From assembly GCA_027310725.1 (NCBI GenBank), contig DAIDAG010000080.1, positions 1 through 64,000 of the forward strand: DNA of 64,000 nucleotides, in the 5' to 3' direction. A program made the translations under genes and the position numbers. A model generated the notes under the pieces. That model saw nothing but the letters and a program-made list of their open reading frames with translations. It was not told the origin of the DNA and did not search any database. This document shows, in pieces, positions 48,177 to 57,652 of the stretch. Source of the stretch: Sideroxydans sp. GTDB lineage: Bacteria; Pseudomonadota; Gammaproteobacteria; Burkholderiales; Gallionellaceae. Numbering within the stretch: the stretch's first letter is position 1; each line of letters begins with the position of its first letter.

Positions 48177-48420
48177 AAACCACTGAACGCCGCGACGGGT
48201 AGAATATGTGAGGTCCCCAATGTCCGGTTTGCGGCAACGAATCCGTTCAGCGCAATTTTCGAAACGGGTTAGGAAGCGTCGTTCGAACCTAATCAATCCA
48301 CCTATTTTGAATGTCTCATCTCGGGCGTATTTCAGCCGTTTTGAAGACAGATGCCTGGGTCATCAGGTTGATCCCAAGCGGAATAAATCGGTATCGGGGT
48401 AGAGCAGTAATGAGGTTTGT

Positions 48421-48894
48421 TCAGACGCTGCCAAGCGTCCGGCTGCCGCTGGGCAGATTGGGTTGGCCGTCCGCGCCGTATAGTCCGGCGGTGCTCTGTG
48501 CCGCGCCATACAGTACGCCGAGTGCCTGCTGGTTGTAGCGCAGCTTGATCTGGATCATTTCACCGTTGGTCTGGTTGAGGCGTTGCACATGTGCCGCCAG
48601 CTGGCGGGCTTCCTGCCATGCCGGCAATCCCTGCGGGATATTGCGTTTCAGCCACTCCGCCATATTGCTCGTGCCTTCCGGCAGGTATCGCTGACGGGCC
48701 GCGGAAAGCGCGGCTATCTTGTTGGTGAGTTGTATTTTGGCTTCTGCCAGTGGCAACAGTTCTTCAGTGTGCTGGCCGAGCAGGATACGTTGTTCGTTTT
48801 CAAGCAAAACGACGAATGCGCGCAAGGCGGCGCATTCGTCGTTCAGGTTGGACAGAAACTCTGTCGTCAGGCCGTTCGCGGGTTTTGCGGTCAA
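48421..48894 (-). CDS. flgN: Flagellar export chaperone FlgN
   Basis: LTAKPANGLTTEFLSNLNDECAALRAFVVLLENEQRILLGQHTEELLPLAEAKIQLTNKI...; TTG start overlaps the flgM stop (TTGA). Confidence 0.8.
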   Translation of the reverse strand: MTAKPANGLTTEFLSNLNDECAALRAFVVLLENEQRILLGQHTEELLPLAEAKIQLTNKIAALSAARQRYLPEGTSNMAEWLKRNIPQGLPAWQEARQLAAHVQRLNQTNGEMIQIKLRYNQQALGVLYGAAQSTAGLYGADGQPNLPSGSRTLGSV

Positions 48895-49205
48895 CGTTTG
48901 CTCGCGGTGATGAGATCTTGCACGGAGTTGATCAAGCGATCGGCAACGACGCCGGAGTTGACTTTGAAGCGCCCTTCGCTGATAGCCTGTTTGATTTCCG
49001 CGACCTTTTTCACGTCCACCAGCGGGGTACCGGCGATGCTGCCCTCCAGGCTGCGCAGCTGCGCGGTGGTGGAGCCTAGATGTACGCTGGTACCGCTTGT
49101 TTCGGCGGGAGTCTGGCTGCCTGTTGCTTTCGTTGCTGAGTTGCGCGAACTCGCTTCCCCTGCCGTGCTGGGGGGGAGCGGCTTGCTGGTTTTTTCGATC
49201 TTCAT
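48891..49205 (-). CDS. flgM: Anti-sigma28 factor FlgM
   Basis: MKIEKTSKPLPP...VDVKKVAEIKQAISEGRFKVNSGVVADRLINSVQDLI. Confidence 0.93.
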   Translation of the reverse strand: MKIEKTSKPLPPSTAGEASSRNSATKATGSQTPAETSGTSVHLGSTTAQLRSLEGSIAGTPLVDVKKVAEIKQAISEGRFKVNSGVVADRLINSVQDLITASKR

Positions 49206-49241
49206 GGGGTAATTCCCTTTTCACTGACTCGGTTAAGCATT

Positions 49242-49268
49242 ACATCGGCAGATGATCGATAAACTTTA
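49242..49268 (-). promoter_or_regulatory. Sigma28 promoter candidate for flgMN: TAAAG-N14-GCCGATGT
   Basis: Minus strand TAAAGTTTATCGATCATCTGCCGATGT, 37 bp upstream of flgM. Confidence 0.75.
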
Positions 49269-49302
49269 GGATACTTTACGGCTACTGCAGATTATAGCTG
49301 CT

Positions 49303-49992
49303 TCATGGACGCACTTCCACGGTGCCGTCCGCCCCCGCTGCACCGCTCAGGACCTGGCCGGAAGACATGCGTACCTGCACGATCTGTCCTGCTGTGGCGT
49401 TATTGAGTGCTTGCCCGGACGAACGAACGGAAAACCCTTCGCTGCGCACCCTTATTTCGGTCGTATTTCCCTGGACCACAACGAACTGCGCGCGCAGCAT
49501 GTCTTGCCGCAGCACCTGCCCTGCACCGATACCAAACCTGAGCGTTTTGCCGATGGCCTGTGCCGGATCGGTAAGGATGCCAGGTTGTCCCAGTTCGCCG
49601 TTTTGCATGCTGAAGTCGTTCGCGCTCAACACCGTGTTCTGGGCCAGAGGGCGATTGGCGACCAGCCTGTCAACGCTGACCTTGATGTTGGCCTGGAGAA
49701 AGATCGACCAGCCGGGCTTTTCGTTGCAGCGCACGCCGATGCTGGTTTTGCCCATCAACTGCGATCCGGCGGGCAGAAAGGCCTCGAGCGTGCCGCAAGC
49801 CGGCAGGACAGTGCGTGCATCGATGTCGTCGACCGTGATGCCGACCTTGCCCGGCAAAGCGCGGGTCTGTGCCTGCGCATAGGCCAAGGCGGCCTCGCGT
49901 ATTGCGGCATGGCTCTGCTTGTCTGCGGCCCAAGCGGTCGGGGAGCAAATAAAGGTCGCAATCAATACTAAGCACAGGTTTTTCATGGCCAT
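49303..49992 (-). CDS. flgA: Flagellar P-ring chaperone FlgA
   Basis: Signal peptide; VNRPLAQNTVLSANDFSMQNGELGQPGILTDPAQAIGKTLRFGIGAGQVLRQDMLRA...VVQGNTTEIRVRSEGFSVRSSGQALNNATAGQIVQVRMSSGQVL. Confidence 0.93.
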   Translation of the reverse strand: MAMKNLCLVLIATFICSPTAWAADKQSHAAIREAALAYAQAQTRALPGKVGITVDDIDARTVLPACGTLEAFLPAGSQLMGKTSIGVRCNEKPGWSIFLQANIKVSVDRLVANRPLAQNTVLSANDFSMQNGELGQPGILTDPAQAIGKTLRFGIGAGQVLRQDMLRAQFVVVQGNTTEIRVRSEGFSVRSSGQALNNATAGQIVQVRMSSGQVLSGAAGADGTVEVRP

Positions 49993-50048
49993 ATTGTGGA
50001 ACCGGAGGCGGATTTTTAAAGCGGGAAATAGAACGGCTTTCTACCCCT

Positions 50049-50063
50049 AATCGTCAAATAGGG
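50049..50063 (+). promoter_or_regulatory. FlhDC-box-like half site AATCGTCAAATAGGG
   Basis: 11/13 defined positions match AA(C/T)G(C/G)N2-3AAATA(A/G)CG; lies between divergent flgA and flgB. Confidence 0.4.
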
Positions 50064-50163
50064 CATGACATGCCGTGATTAGTATGCGAACCATGAAAGA
50101 AGTAGCGGCTGCCACCGGGGGCGGTGAGCTGCAGGTGCGGGAACAGACAGACAGGAGGGCGAG

Positions 50164-50568
50164 ATGAGCGGCAGAATAGACCAGATGTTGCAATTCCAAC
50201 AGTCAGCGCTGAATTTGCGCGCTACACGCCAGGAATTGATCGCGTCCAATATCGCCAATGCGGATACGCCGAACTATAAGGCGAGGGACATCGATTTTGC
50301 CAGTGCATTGCAGGGGGCATTATCGGGCAACGGACAGAAATTGCCCGTGGCGGCGACTTCGCCGCAGCATCTGGCGGGTGCGTCCGGCGAAAGCGTGATG
50401 GGGGCGCCGGTGCTGTATCGCAAGCCGTTGCAACCGAGTGCCGACGGGAATACTGTTGATATGGACGTGGAAAGGTCGCAATTTGCCGACAACGCCTTGC
50501 GTTACGAGGCTAGCCTGACGTTCGTCAGCAACGATGTCAAAAACGTGTTGGCCGCCCTGCAAGGATAA
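50164..50568 (+). CDS. flgB: Flagellar proximal rod protein FlgB
   Basis: [41 protein letters not shown]. Confidence 0.96.
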   Translation: MSGRIDQMLQFQQSALNLRATRQELIASNIANADTPNYKARDIDFASALQGALSGNGQKLPVAATSPQHLAGASGESVMGAPVLYRKPLQPSADGNTVDMDVERSQFADNALRYEASLTFVSNDVKNVLAALQG

Positions 50569-50573
50569 CGATC

Positions 50574-50978
50574 ATGTCTCTATTCAATATCTTCAATATC
50601 GCCGGTTCCGCCATGACAGCGCAGTCGCAACGTCTCAACGTGGTGGCAAGCAACCTTGCCAACGTCGACAGCGCCACCGGACCGGACGGCAAACCCTACA
50701 GGGCAAAGCAAGTTGTGTTTTCCACCGTGCCGACTGCCGGCCAGCCGGGGGAGGGCGTCAAGGTGGCGGCGGTGGTGGAAGACAATTCGCCGATGAAAAT
50801 GGTGTACGACCCGAAACATCCGATGGCGGATGCCAAGGGCTACGTGACCATGCCGAATGTGAATCCGGTGGACGAGATGGTGAACATGATCTCGGCTTCC
50901 CGTTCATACCAGAACAACGTGGATGTGATGAATACATCCAAAACCCTGCTGATTAAAACACTCACTCTCGGGCAATAA
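50574..50978 (+). CDS. flgC: Flagellar proximal rod protein FlgC
   Basis: [43 protein letters not shown]...[36 protein letters not shown]. Confidence 0.96.
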   Translation: MSLFNIFNIAGSAMTAQSQRLNVVASNLANVDSATGPDGKPYRAKQVVFSTVPTAGQPGEGVKVAAVVEDNSPMKMVYDPKHPMADAKGYVTMPNVNPVDEMVNMISASRSYQNNVDVMNTSKTLLIKTLTLGQ

Positions 50979-50990
50979 AGGAGATAGATC

Positions 50991-51653
50991 ATGACCACTT
51001 CCGTACAGAGCACTACTTCATCGACCACAGCGGCGGCGACTGCTGTGGCAAGTTCGCAGCTGGCCGCCACCCAGGACCGGTTCCTGACGCTGCTGGTGAC
51101 GCAGTTGCAGAACCAGGATCCGCTGAATCCGATGGACAACTCGCAAGTCACGTCGCAGATGGCGCAGCTTTCCACGGTGAGCGGCATCAACCAATTGAAT
51201 GCAACCGTGCAGGCGCTGAGTACCAGCATGACGACGTCACAATCCTTGCAGGCGACTTCCATGATCGGGCACGCGGCGCTGGTGCCGGGCAACCAGATCG
51301 CGCTGGCGAGCGGGCAATCCAATGCGGCGGTGGAATTGACCCAGCCTGCCGACCAGGTCACGGTGACGATCGCCGATACCAAGGGCAATGTCGTGCGCAC
51401 CATGCAACTCGGGTCGCAAAGTGCTGCCGGTGTGGTCAACTTCCAGTGGGATGGCAAGGACAATACCGGCGCAACAGTGGCGGACGGTACCTACCAATTC
51501 AGCGCCAAGGCAGTGCTTGGCACCAGCAACAGCAGCCCGACGACACTGTCTTACGGGATGGTGAACAGTCTGGCGCTGACCTCAGGCGGGCCGACATTGG
51601 GCATGGGCACGCTCGGCGATGTGGCACTGAGCGCGGTCCGTCAGGTTTTGTGA
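50991..51653 (+). CDS. flgD: Flagellar hook capping protein FlgD
   Basis: QDRFLTLLVTQLQNQDPLNPMDNSQVTSQMAQLSTVSGINQLN; FQWDGKDNTGATVADGTYQF. Confidence 0.96.
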   Translation: MTTSVQSTTSSTTAAATAVASSQLAATQDRFLTLLVTQLQNQDPLNPMDNSQVTSQMAQLSTVSGINQLNATVQALSTSMTTSQSLQATSMIGHAALVPGNQIALASGQSNAAVELTQPADQVTVTIADTKGNVVRTMQLGSQSAAGVVNFQWDGKDNTGATVADGTYQFSAKAVLGTSNSSPTTLSYGMVNSLALTSGGPTLGMGTLGDVALSAVRQVL

Positions 51654-51700
51654 TGAACGTTTCGCCGAGTGCGAGAGATCGAATTTAATAGGAGGATGTC

Positions 51701-53146
51701 ATGGGTTTCGAACAAGGTCTGAGCGGTCTGAATGCAGCATCCAAAAGTCTGGACGTGATCGGCAATAACGTCGCCAATGCCAGCACGGTCGGTTTCAAAC
51801 AATCGCAAGCGCAATTTGCCGACATCTATGCAAACTCACTGGGCGGCGGCGGATCAAGCGTGGCTGCCGGGATCGGTGTCCAGGTGGCGGCTGTGGCGCA
51901 GCAATTTACGCAGGGCAATATCACCACCACGAATAACTCCTTGGACATGGCTATCAGCGGCAGCGGTTTTTTCCGCATGAGCAACAACGGCACGATCACG
52001 TATTCGCGCAACGGGCAGTTCCAGTTGGACAAGAACGGTTTCATCGTCGATAACCAGGGTAAAGACCTGACAGGCTACCAGCCGAATGCAGCCGGAGTCA
52101 TCGTGGCAACCACGCCCGGCCCGATCCAGATATCCACAGCCAATTTGTTGCCCAAAGCCAGCACTGCGGTCACTGCGGGGGTTAATCTGAATGCAAATGC
52201 GGCAATCATTCCTGCGGCACCGGCGTTCGATCCGAACAATCCTGCGACCTTTGACAATTCCACTTCGGCAACGATCTACGACAGTCTGGGTGGAAGCCAC
52301 ATTGCCTCAATGTATTTTGCCAAAACGTCAGCGAACACATGGAATACCTATCTGACAGTGGACGGAGCCATGGTTCCGCCGGGCGGCGCAACTCCAGGGC
52401 TGCTAACGCCAATGACTTTCAATACCAACGGCACGTTGGCGACCCCAACGACTGCGGTGACTTCGGCGTCTTTCACCCCGTCTTCGGCTGCGATAACTCT
52501 TGCGGGATCAACAATAACCGGCGGTACGACCGTTACCGTGCCAAGTACTGCTGGATTGGTAAGCGGTGCAACGGTCACTGGTGACAATTTCCCTGCGGGA
52601 ACCACAATCACAATTACTGGCCCAACCACCTTCACAACTTCGGCGCCAGGGACAAATGCAAGCGGTGTCACCTTGAACGTGACTAATCCGCCCAGCGCGG
52701 CACCGCAAACATTGAGTTTCAACTTTGGCAGCACTACGCAGTTCGGCACCACCTTCGGCGTGAATTCGCTGAGCCAGGACGGCTACACTTCCGGTCAGAT
52801 GACCGGTTTCACCACCGGCTCGGATGGTATGGTCACCGGCCGTTATTCCAACGGCCAGACAAGGACGCTCGGACAAGTGGTGCTGGCCAACTTCAGTAAC
52901 GCCCAGGGCCTGCAATCGCTGGGCAACAACCAGTGGGCGGAGACTTCCACCTCGGGCAACCCGCTCGTGGGCACGCCGGGATCGGCAAGCCTGGGTGTGT
53001 TGCAAACCTCGGCAACTGAAGACTCCAATGTGGATCTCACCGCGGAACTGGTGAACATGATTACTGCACAGCGCGCGTATCAGGCCAATGCGCAGACGAT
53101 CAAGACGCAAGACCAGATCATGCAGACGATCGTCAACTTGCGTTAA
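51701..53146 (+). CDS. flgE: Flagellar hook protein FlgE
   Basis: GFEQGLSGLNAASKSLDVIGNNVANASTVGFKQSQAQFADIYA...EDSNVDLTAELVNMITAQRAYQANAQTIKTQDQIMQTIVNLR. Confidence 0.96.
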   Translation: MGFEQGLSGLNAASKSLDVIGNNVANASTVGFKQSQAQFADIYANSLGGGGSSVAAGIGVQVAAVAQQFTQGNITTTNNSLDMAISGSGFFRMSNNGTITYSRNGQFQLDKNGFIVDNQGKDLTGYQPNAAGVIVATTPGPIQISTANLLPKASTAVTAGVNLNANAAIIPAAPAFDPNNPATFDNSTSATIYDSLGGSHIASMYFAKTSANTWNTYLTVDGAMVPPGGATPGLLTPMTFNTNGTLATPTTAVTSASFTPSSAAITLAGSTITGGTTVTVPSTAGLVSGATVTGDNFPAGTTITITGPTTFTTSAPGTNASGVTLNVTNPPSAAPQTLSFNFGSTTQFGTTFGVNSLSQDGYTSGQMTGFTTGSDGMVTGRYSNGQTRTLGQVVLANFSNAQGLQSLGNNQWAETSTSGNPLVGTPGSASLGVLQTSATEDSNVDLTAELVNMITAQRAYQANAQTIKTQDQIMQTIVNLR

Positions 53147-53170
53147 GTGAACTGAGGCGAGGAAGGTGAC

Positions 53171-53914
53171 ATGGACAGGCTGATCTATACCGCGATGACA
53201 GGCGCTTCGCACACCATGCAGCAGCAGGCATCGGTGGCGCAGAATCTGTCCAACGTCAACACGCCGGGATTCCGCTCGACCATCGACACCTTTCGCAGCG
53301 TACCGCTGGTGGGCGAAGGCCTTGCAACCCGTACCTTCGTGGTCGATTCGACATCCGGCACCGACTTCACGCCCGGCGTGATGCAAGCCACCGGACGCAC
53401 ACTCGATGTCGCCATCGATGGCAAAGGATGGATCGCGGTAGAGGATGGCAACGGCAACGAGGCTTATACCCGCAACGGCAGCCTGCAGGTGTTGCCCAAC
53501 GGTATTTTGCAGTCCCGTAACGGCATGAATGTGGTGGGCGATAGCGGGCCCATCACCATACCGCCGGACACCCAGGTGACGATTGCCAAGGACGGAACCA
53601 TTTCGACCGTACCCAGCGGAACGATGGCGGCTCAAGTGGTATTGGTCGGGCGTCTCAAGCTGGTCAATCCTCCGGAGGATCAGTTGGTGCGCGGCGAGGA
53701 TGGTTTGTTCCGCACCAGGGACGGCAAACCGGCCGACGCAGACATCAAGGTCGGTGTGGTCTCGGGCAACCTGGAAGGCAGCAACACGAACATGGTGGAG
53801 TCGATGGTGAACATGATCTCGCTGTCGCGCCAATTCGATATGCAGATGAAGATGCTGACAACGGCGGACGACAACGCCAAGCAAGCCAGCGGCGTACTCA
53901 GCGTCACCGGCTGA
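53171..53914 (+). CDS. flgF: Flagellar rod protein FlgF
   Basis: [46 protein letters not shown]. Confidence 0.95.
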   Translation: MDRLIYTAMTGASHTMQQQASVAQNLSNVNTPGFRSTIDTFRSVPLVGEGLATRTFVVDSTSGTDFTPGVMQATGRTLDVAIDGKGWIAVEDGNGNEAYTRNGSLQVLPNGILQSRNGMNVVGDSGPITIPPDTQVTIAKDGTISTVPSGTMAAQVVLVGRLKLVNPPEDQLVRGEDGLFRTRDGKPADADIKVGVVSGNLEGSNTNMVESMVNMISLSRQFDMQMKMLTTADDNAKQASGVLSVTG

Positions 53915-53936
53915 ATTTTATAAAAGGATACTCATC

Positions 53937-54719
53937 ATGATTCGTTCCCTGTGGATTGCCAAGACCGGTCTGGAAGCACAACAGACGCAGATGGATGTCA
54001 TCTCCAACAACCTGGCCAACGTCAGTACCAACGGCTTCAAGCGTTCGCGTGCGGTGTTCGAGGATCTGCTGTACCAGAACCTCCGCCAGCCGGGTGCGCA
54101 ATCGTCGCAACTGACACAGATACCCTCCGGTCTGCAGATCGGAACCGGTGTGCGCCCTATCGCGGCCGAACGCATCCATACCCAGGGCAACCTGCAACAG
54201 ACCAGCAATCAGCTAGATGTGGCGATCCAGGGCGCAGGCTTCTTTCAGGTTGTGCTGCCAGACGGCACGACGGGCTATACCCGCGACGGCTCTTTCCAGA
54301 CCGACAATCAGGGGCAGATGGTCACTTCGAATGGCTTTCCATTGCAGCCGTCGATCACCATCCCCGCCAATGCCACCTCGGTAACCATCGGCCAGGATGG
54401 CGTGGTGTCGGTCACGCAGCCGGGTACGACAGCGGCGGTGCAGGTCGGCAGCATACAGCTGGCGACATTCATCAATCCGGCCGGACTGGAAAGCATGGGG
54501 CAGAACCTTTATCAGGAGACAGGCTCGTCGGGGGCGCCTCTGGCCAATGTGCCCGGCACCAACGGCACAGGAACGATCAGTCAGGGTTATGTCGAGACTT
54601 CCAACGTGAATGTGGTGGAAGAACTGGTGAACATGATCCAGACACAGCGCGCGTACGAGATCAATTCAAAAGCGGTCACCGTCTCGGATCAGATGCTGCA
54701 GAAACTGACGCAGATGTAA
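53937..54719 (+). CDS. flgG: Flagellar distal rod protein FlgG
   Basis: [47 protein letters not shown]. Confidence 0.97.
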   Translation: MIRSLWIAKTGLEAQQTQMDVISNNLANVSTNGFKRSRAVFEDLLYQNLRQPGAQSSQLTQIPSGLQIGTGVRPIAAERIHTQGNLQQTSNQLDVAIQGAGFFQVVLPDGTTGYTRDGSFQTDNQGQMVTSNGFPLQPSITIPANATSVTIGQDGVVSVTQPGTTAAVQVGSIQLATFINPAGLESMGQNLYQETGSSGAPLANVPGTNGTGTISQGYVETSNVNVVEELVNMIQTQRAYEINSKAVTVSDQMLQKLTQM

Positions 54720-54964
54720 TGTTATCAAAATGAACATGCTTGAAATTGCCATGGGCGCTTCCCCCCATCCTGACCCTGGTGGAACAACTAGCTATCCCAC
54801 TAAGCAACCAAAAGACGGTTGCCAAGTGGTTGGTTATAAGCCCGCAAGCTGGCAAGTCGCCGGTTATCTCCTGGAAGGAGAGGGAACACACGAGAAGAGG
54901 GTCAAGCAGGCAATCCGCGAAGCGGATGCTCGCAAAGGCAATTTTGAATTTCCGGAGGCGAATC

Positions 54965-55621
54965 ATGCGTAAAACAATGGGAGTAATAAGTCTGCTGGTT
55001 GTCGCTTTGCCACTGACTGCCTGCGTGCCGCCGCCGTCCACCAGCATCCGGGAACCGTTGACGGCTCGTCCGACCCCTTTGCCTTTGGTGCCGAATAACG
55101 AGGGGGCAATTTTCATGGCGGGAGTGAACGATCATCCGATGTTCGAGGACATGCGCCCGCGCCACGTTGGCGATGTGCTCATCGTCAACATCGTCGAAAC
55201 GACGGCGGCTTCCGGCAAATCGGGACATGACGACACCAATACCGGCAGTCTGGCGATTACTGCACCGTCCCTGACGGGATTGACTGGCGGAGTGTCGGGC
55301 AGCAGCAGTGTCAAATCGGGCGGCGCAAGTGACAGTTCGGGGAGTAATTCTTTCACGGGAGCCATCACCGTGACAGTGACTGAAGTGCTGCCCAACGGCA
55401 ATCTGCGTGTTGCAGGCGAGAAGCAAGTGTCCATCAAATACGCCCAGGAATATGTGCGCTTTTCCGGCATCGTGAATCCGGCCACCATCAGCGGCAGCTA
55501 CACTGTGCAATCGACCCAGGTGGCGGACGTGCATGTCGAATACAAGGGAGCAAACAGCATCGACACATCTGCAGTGCTCAGCATGTTCAACCGCATCTTC
55601 TACTCGGTATTGCCGTTCTAG
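54965..55621 (+). CDS. flgH: Flagellar L-ring lipoprotein FlgH
   Basis: Lipobox LPLTACVPP; DHPMFEDMRPRHVGDVLIVNIVETTAASGKS; start at internal ATG 54965. Confidence 0.95.
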   Translation: MRKTMGVISLLVVALPLTACVPPPSTSIREPLTARPTPLPLVPNNEGAIFMAGVNDHPMFEDMRPRHVGDVLIVNIVETTAASGKSGHDDTNTGSLAITAPSLTGLTGGVSGSSSVKSGGASDSSGSNSFTGAITVTVTEVLPNGNLRVAGEKQVSIKYAQEYVRFSGIVNPATISGSYTVQSTQVADVHVEYKGANSIDTSAVLSMFNRIFYSVLPF

Positions 55622-55632
55622 CGGGGTAAGCC

Positions 55633-56742
55633 ATGAATATCAGATCGTTTTTATTTGCGCTGTTGATGCTCGTTTCTCTGAGCGCAACAGCGGAACGCAT
55701 CAAAGACCTGGCCAGTGTGCTGGGCGTTCGCGAGAACCAGTTGCTGGGTTACGGGCTGGTGGTCGGCCTGGACGGCAGCGGCGACATGACTATGCAAACA
55801 CCGTTCACGGTGCAAAGCATCACCAACATGCTGTTGCAGATGGGCGTCAACATGCCGCCGGGCAGCAGCAGCATCATGATGCTGAAGAATGTGGCCGCGG
55901 TAACAGTGACGGCTTCGCTGCCGGCGTTTTCACGTCCCGGACAGACCATCGACATCACGGTATCGTCCATCGGCAATGCCAAAAGTCTGCGCGGTGGCAC
56001 CTTGCTGATGACGCCGCTGAAAGGCGCCGACGGGCAGGTGTATGCCATGGCGCAGGGCAACATGCTGGTGAGCGGGGCGGGTGCGGCGGCGGGCGGTTCC
56101 AAGACTCAGATCAATCACTTGAGCGTGGGCCGCATTCCCGGCGGTGCGACAGTGGAGCGCACGGTGCCGACGTCGCTGGGGCAGGGCGAGTACATCTATC
56201 TCGAATTGAATTCTGCCGACTTCACCACGGCGATGCGTCTGGCAGAAGTGATCGGTAATAACGTTTCGCCCGGCAATCCGGAGGTCGCGGCTGCAGTGGA
56301 TGCGCGCACCATACAAGTCAAGGCACCGGAAGGCAACGCGCGCGTGGCGTTCATTTCGCAGATCGAGAACCTGGAAGTCGATGCGGCGGCGGGCAGTGCC
56401 AAGGTCATCGTCAATGCGCGCACCGGCTCGGTGGTGATGAATCAGCATGTCTCGCTCGATGACTGCGCCGTGGCGCACGGCAACCTCACTGTCGTGATCA
56501 ACGCCGAGAACACGGTGAGCCAGCCCGCGCCGTTTTCGCAAGGGCAAACCGTGGCGGTGACCAATGCCAATATCGAGATCAAGGCCGACAAAGGCAATCT
56601 GCTGCACCTGAAGCGCGGTGTGGATCTGAACGATGTGGTCAGGGCGCTCAATTCCATCGGTGCGACCCCGCAGGACATGCTGGCGATCCTGCAGGCAATG
56701 AAGGCCGCCGGTGCGCTGCGCGCCGAACTTGAGGTGATATAG
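55633..56742 (+). CDS. flgI: Flagellar P-ring protein FlgI
   Basis: ERIKDLASVLGVRENQLLGYGLVVGLDGSGDMTMQTPFTVQSITNMLLQMGV. Confidence 0.97.
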   Translation: MNIRSFLFALLMLVSLSATAERIKDLASVLGVRENQLLGYGLVVGLDGSGDMTMQTPFTVQSITNMLLQMGVNMPPGSSSIMMLKNVAAVTVTASLPAFSRPGQTIDITVSSIGNAKSLRGGTLLMTPLKGADGQVYAMAQGNMLVSGAGAAAGGSKTQINHLSVGRIPGGATVERTVPTSLGQGEYIYLELNSADFTTAMRLAEVIGNNVSPGNPEVAAAVDARTIQVKAPEGNARVAFISQIENLEVDAAAGSAKVIVNARTGSVVMNQHVSLDDCAVAHGNLTVVINAENTVSQPAPFSQGQTVAVTNANIEIKADKGNLLHLKRGVDLNDVVRALNSIGATPQDMLAILQAMKAAGALRAELEVI

Positions 56743-56753
56743 GTTCTGCGGCC

Positions 56754-57587
56754 ATGGCGATCTCCGGCACAGACATCAGCAGCATGGCGATCGACAGCCA
56801 GAGTCTGAACAGGCTGAAATTGCAGGCTACGCAGGCTCCGGACCAGGCGCTGAAGGCGGCAGCCAAGCAATTCGAAGCGGTATTCCTGAACATGATGCTG
56901 AAAAGCATGCGCGATGCGACACCGCAGGACGGTGTATTCGATAGCGAGCAGACCAAGATGTTCACCGGCATGCTCGACCAGCAATTGGCGCAAAGCATGT
57001 CGTCTCGCGGCGTGGGATTGGCGGAAGTCATGGTGAAACAACTCAGCCGCAACCACCAGGTCAGTCCCTCTGCTCCCGCCGCGGTTGCACCGGCCGCGAT
57101 GCGCGCCGTGCCTTCAGCTTACAAGGCCGATGTCCAGCAATCCTTTATCGATAAATTAAGAGTGCCTGCCGAGCAGGCAAGCAGCAGTACCGGTATCCCG
57201 GCGCATCTCATACTGGGACAGGCTGCGCTGGAAAGCGGTTGGGGCAAGCGCGAGATAAAAATGGCGGATGGCAGCAACAGCTATAACCTTTTCGGCATCA
57301 AGGCGGGCAAGGATTGGAAGGGCAAGGTGGCGGAAGTGACCACCACCGAATATCACAACGGAGTGGCGAGCCAACAAGTGCAGCGCTTTCGCGCATACGG
57401 CTCATATGCGGAGTCGTTTCAGGATTACGCAAAATTATTGAACAATAACCCGCGCTATTCGGGAGTGACGGGGCAGGAAGATGCCAAGGTCTTTGCGCAG
57501 GGGCTGCAGCAAGCCGGATATGCGACCGACCCGCATTACGCGGACAAGCTGGTCGGCGTGATCGGCAGCGTCAGCACCCGCGTCTAA
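56754..57587 (+). CDS. flgJ: Flagellar rod-cap/peptidoglycan hydrolase FlgJ
   Basis: N-terminal rod-binding region plus glucosaminidase domain IPAHLILGQAALESGWGKREIKMADGSNSYNLFGIKAG. Confidence 0.95.
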   Translation: MAISGTDISSMAIDSQSLNRLKLQATQAPDQALKAAAKQFEAVFLNMMLKSMRDATPQDGVFDSEQTKMFTGMLDQQLAQSMSSRGVGLAEVMVKQLSRNHQVSPSAPAAVAPAAMRAVPSAYKADVQQSFIDKLRVPAEQASSSTGIPAHLILGQAALESGWGKREIKMADGSNSYNLFGIKAGKDWKGKVAEVTTTEYHNGVASQQVQRFRAYGSYAESFQDYAKLLNNNPRYSGVTGQEDAKVFAQGLQQAGYATDPHYADKLVGVIGSVSTRV

Positions 57588-57611
57588 AGTTTTCAATTAA
57601 TGTGCCGATAA
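57585..57611 (+). promoter_or_regulatory. Sigma28 promoter for flgKL: TAAAGTTT-N11-GCCGATAA (exact consensus)
   Basis: TAAAGTTTTCAATTAATGTGCCGATAA, 42 bp upstream of flgK; -35 starts at the flgJ stop codon. Confidence 0.9.
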
Positions 57612-57652
57612 CCAGACTGTAGAGCTGACTAACGGCAGAAGGATCTTGCGAT

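Noticed and set aside
54740-54964. Upstream extension of flgH ORF, and overlapping 80-aa ORF 54730..54972
   Set aside because: FlgH signal/lipobox begins at 54965; the upstream part lacks homology and both frames are equally open.
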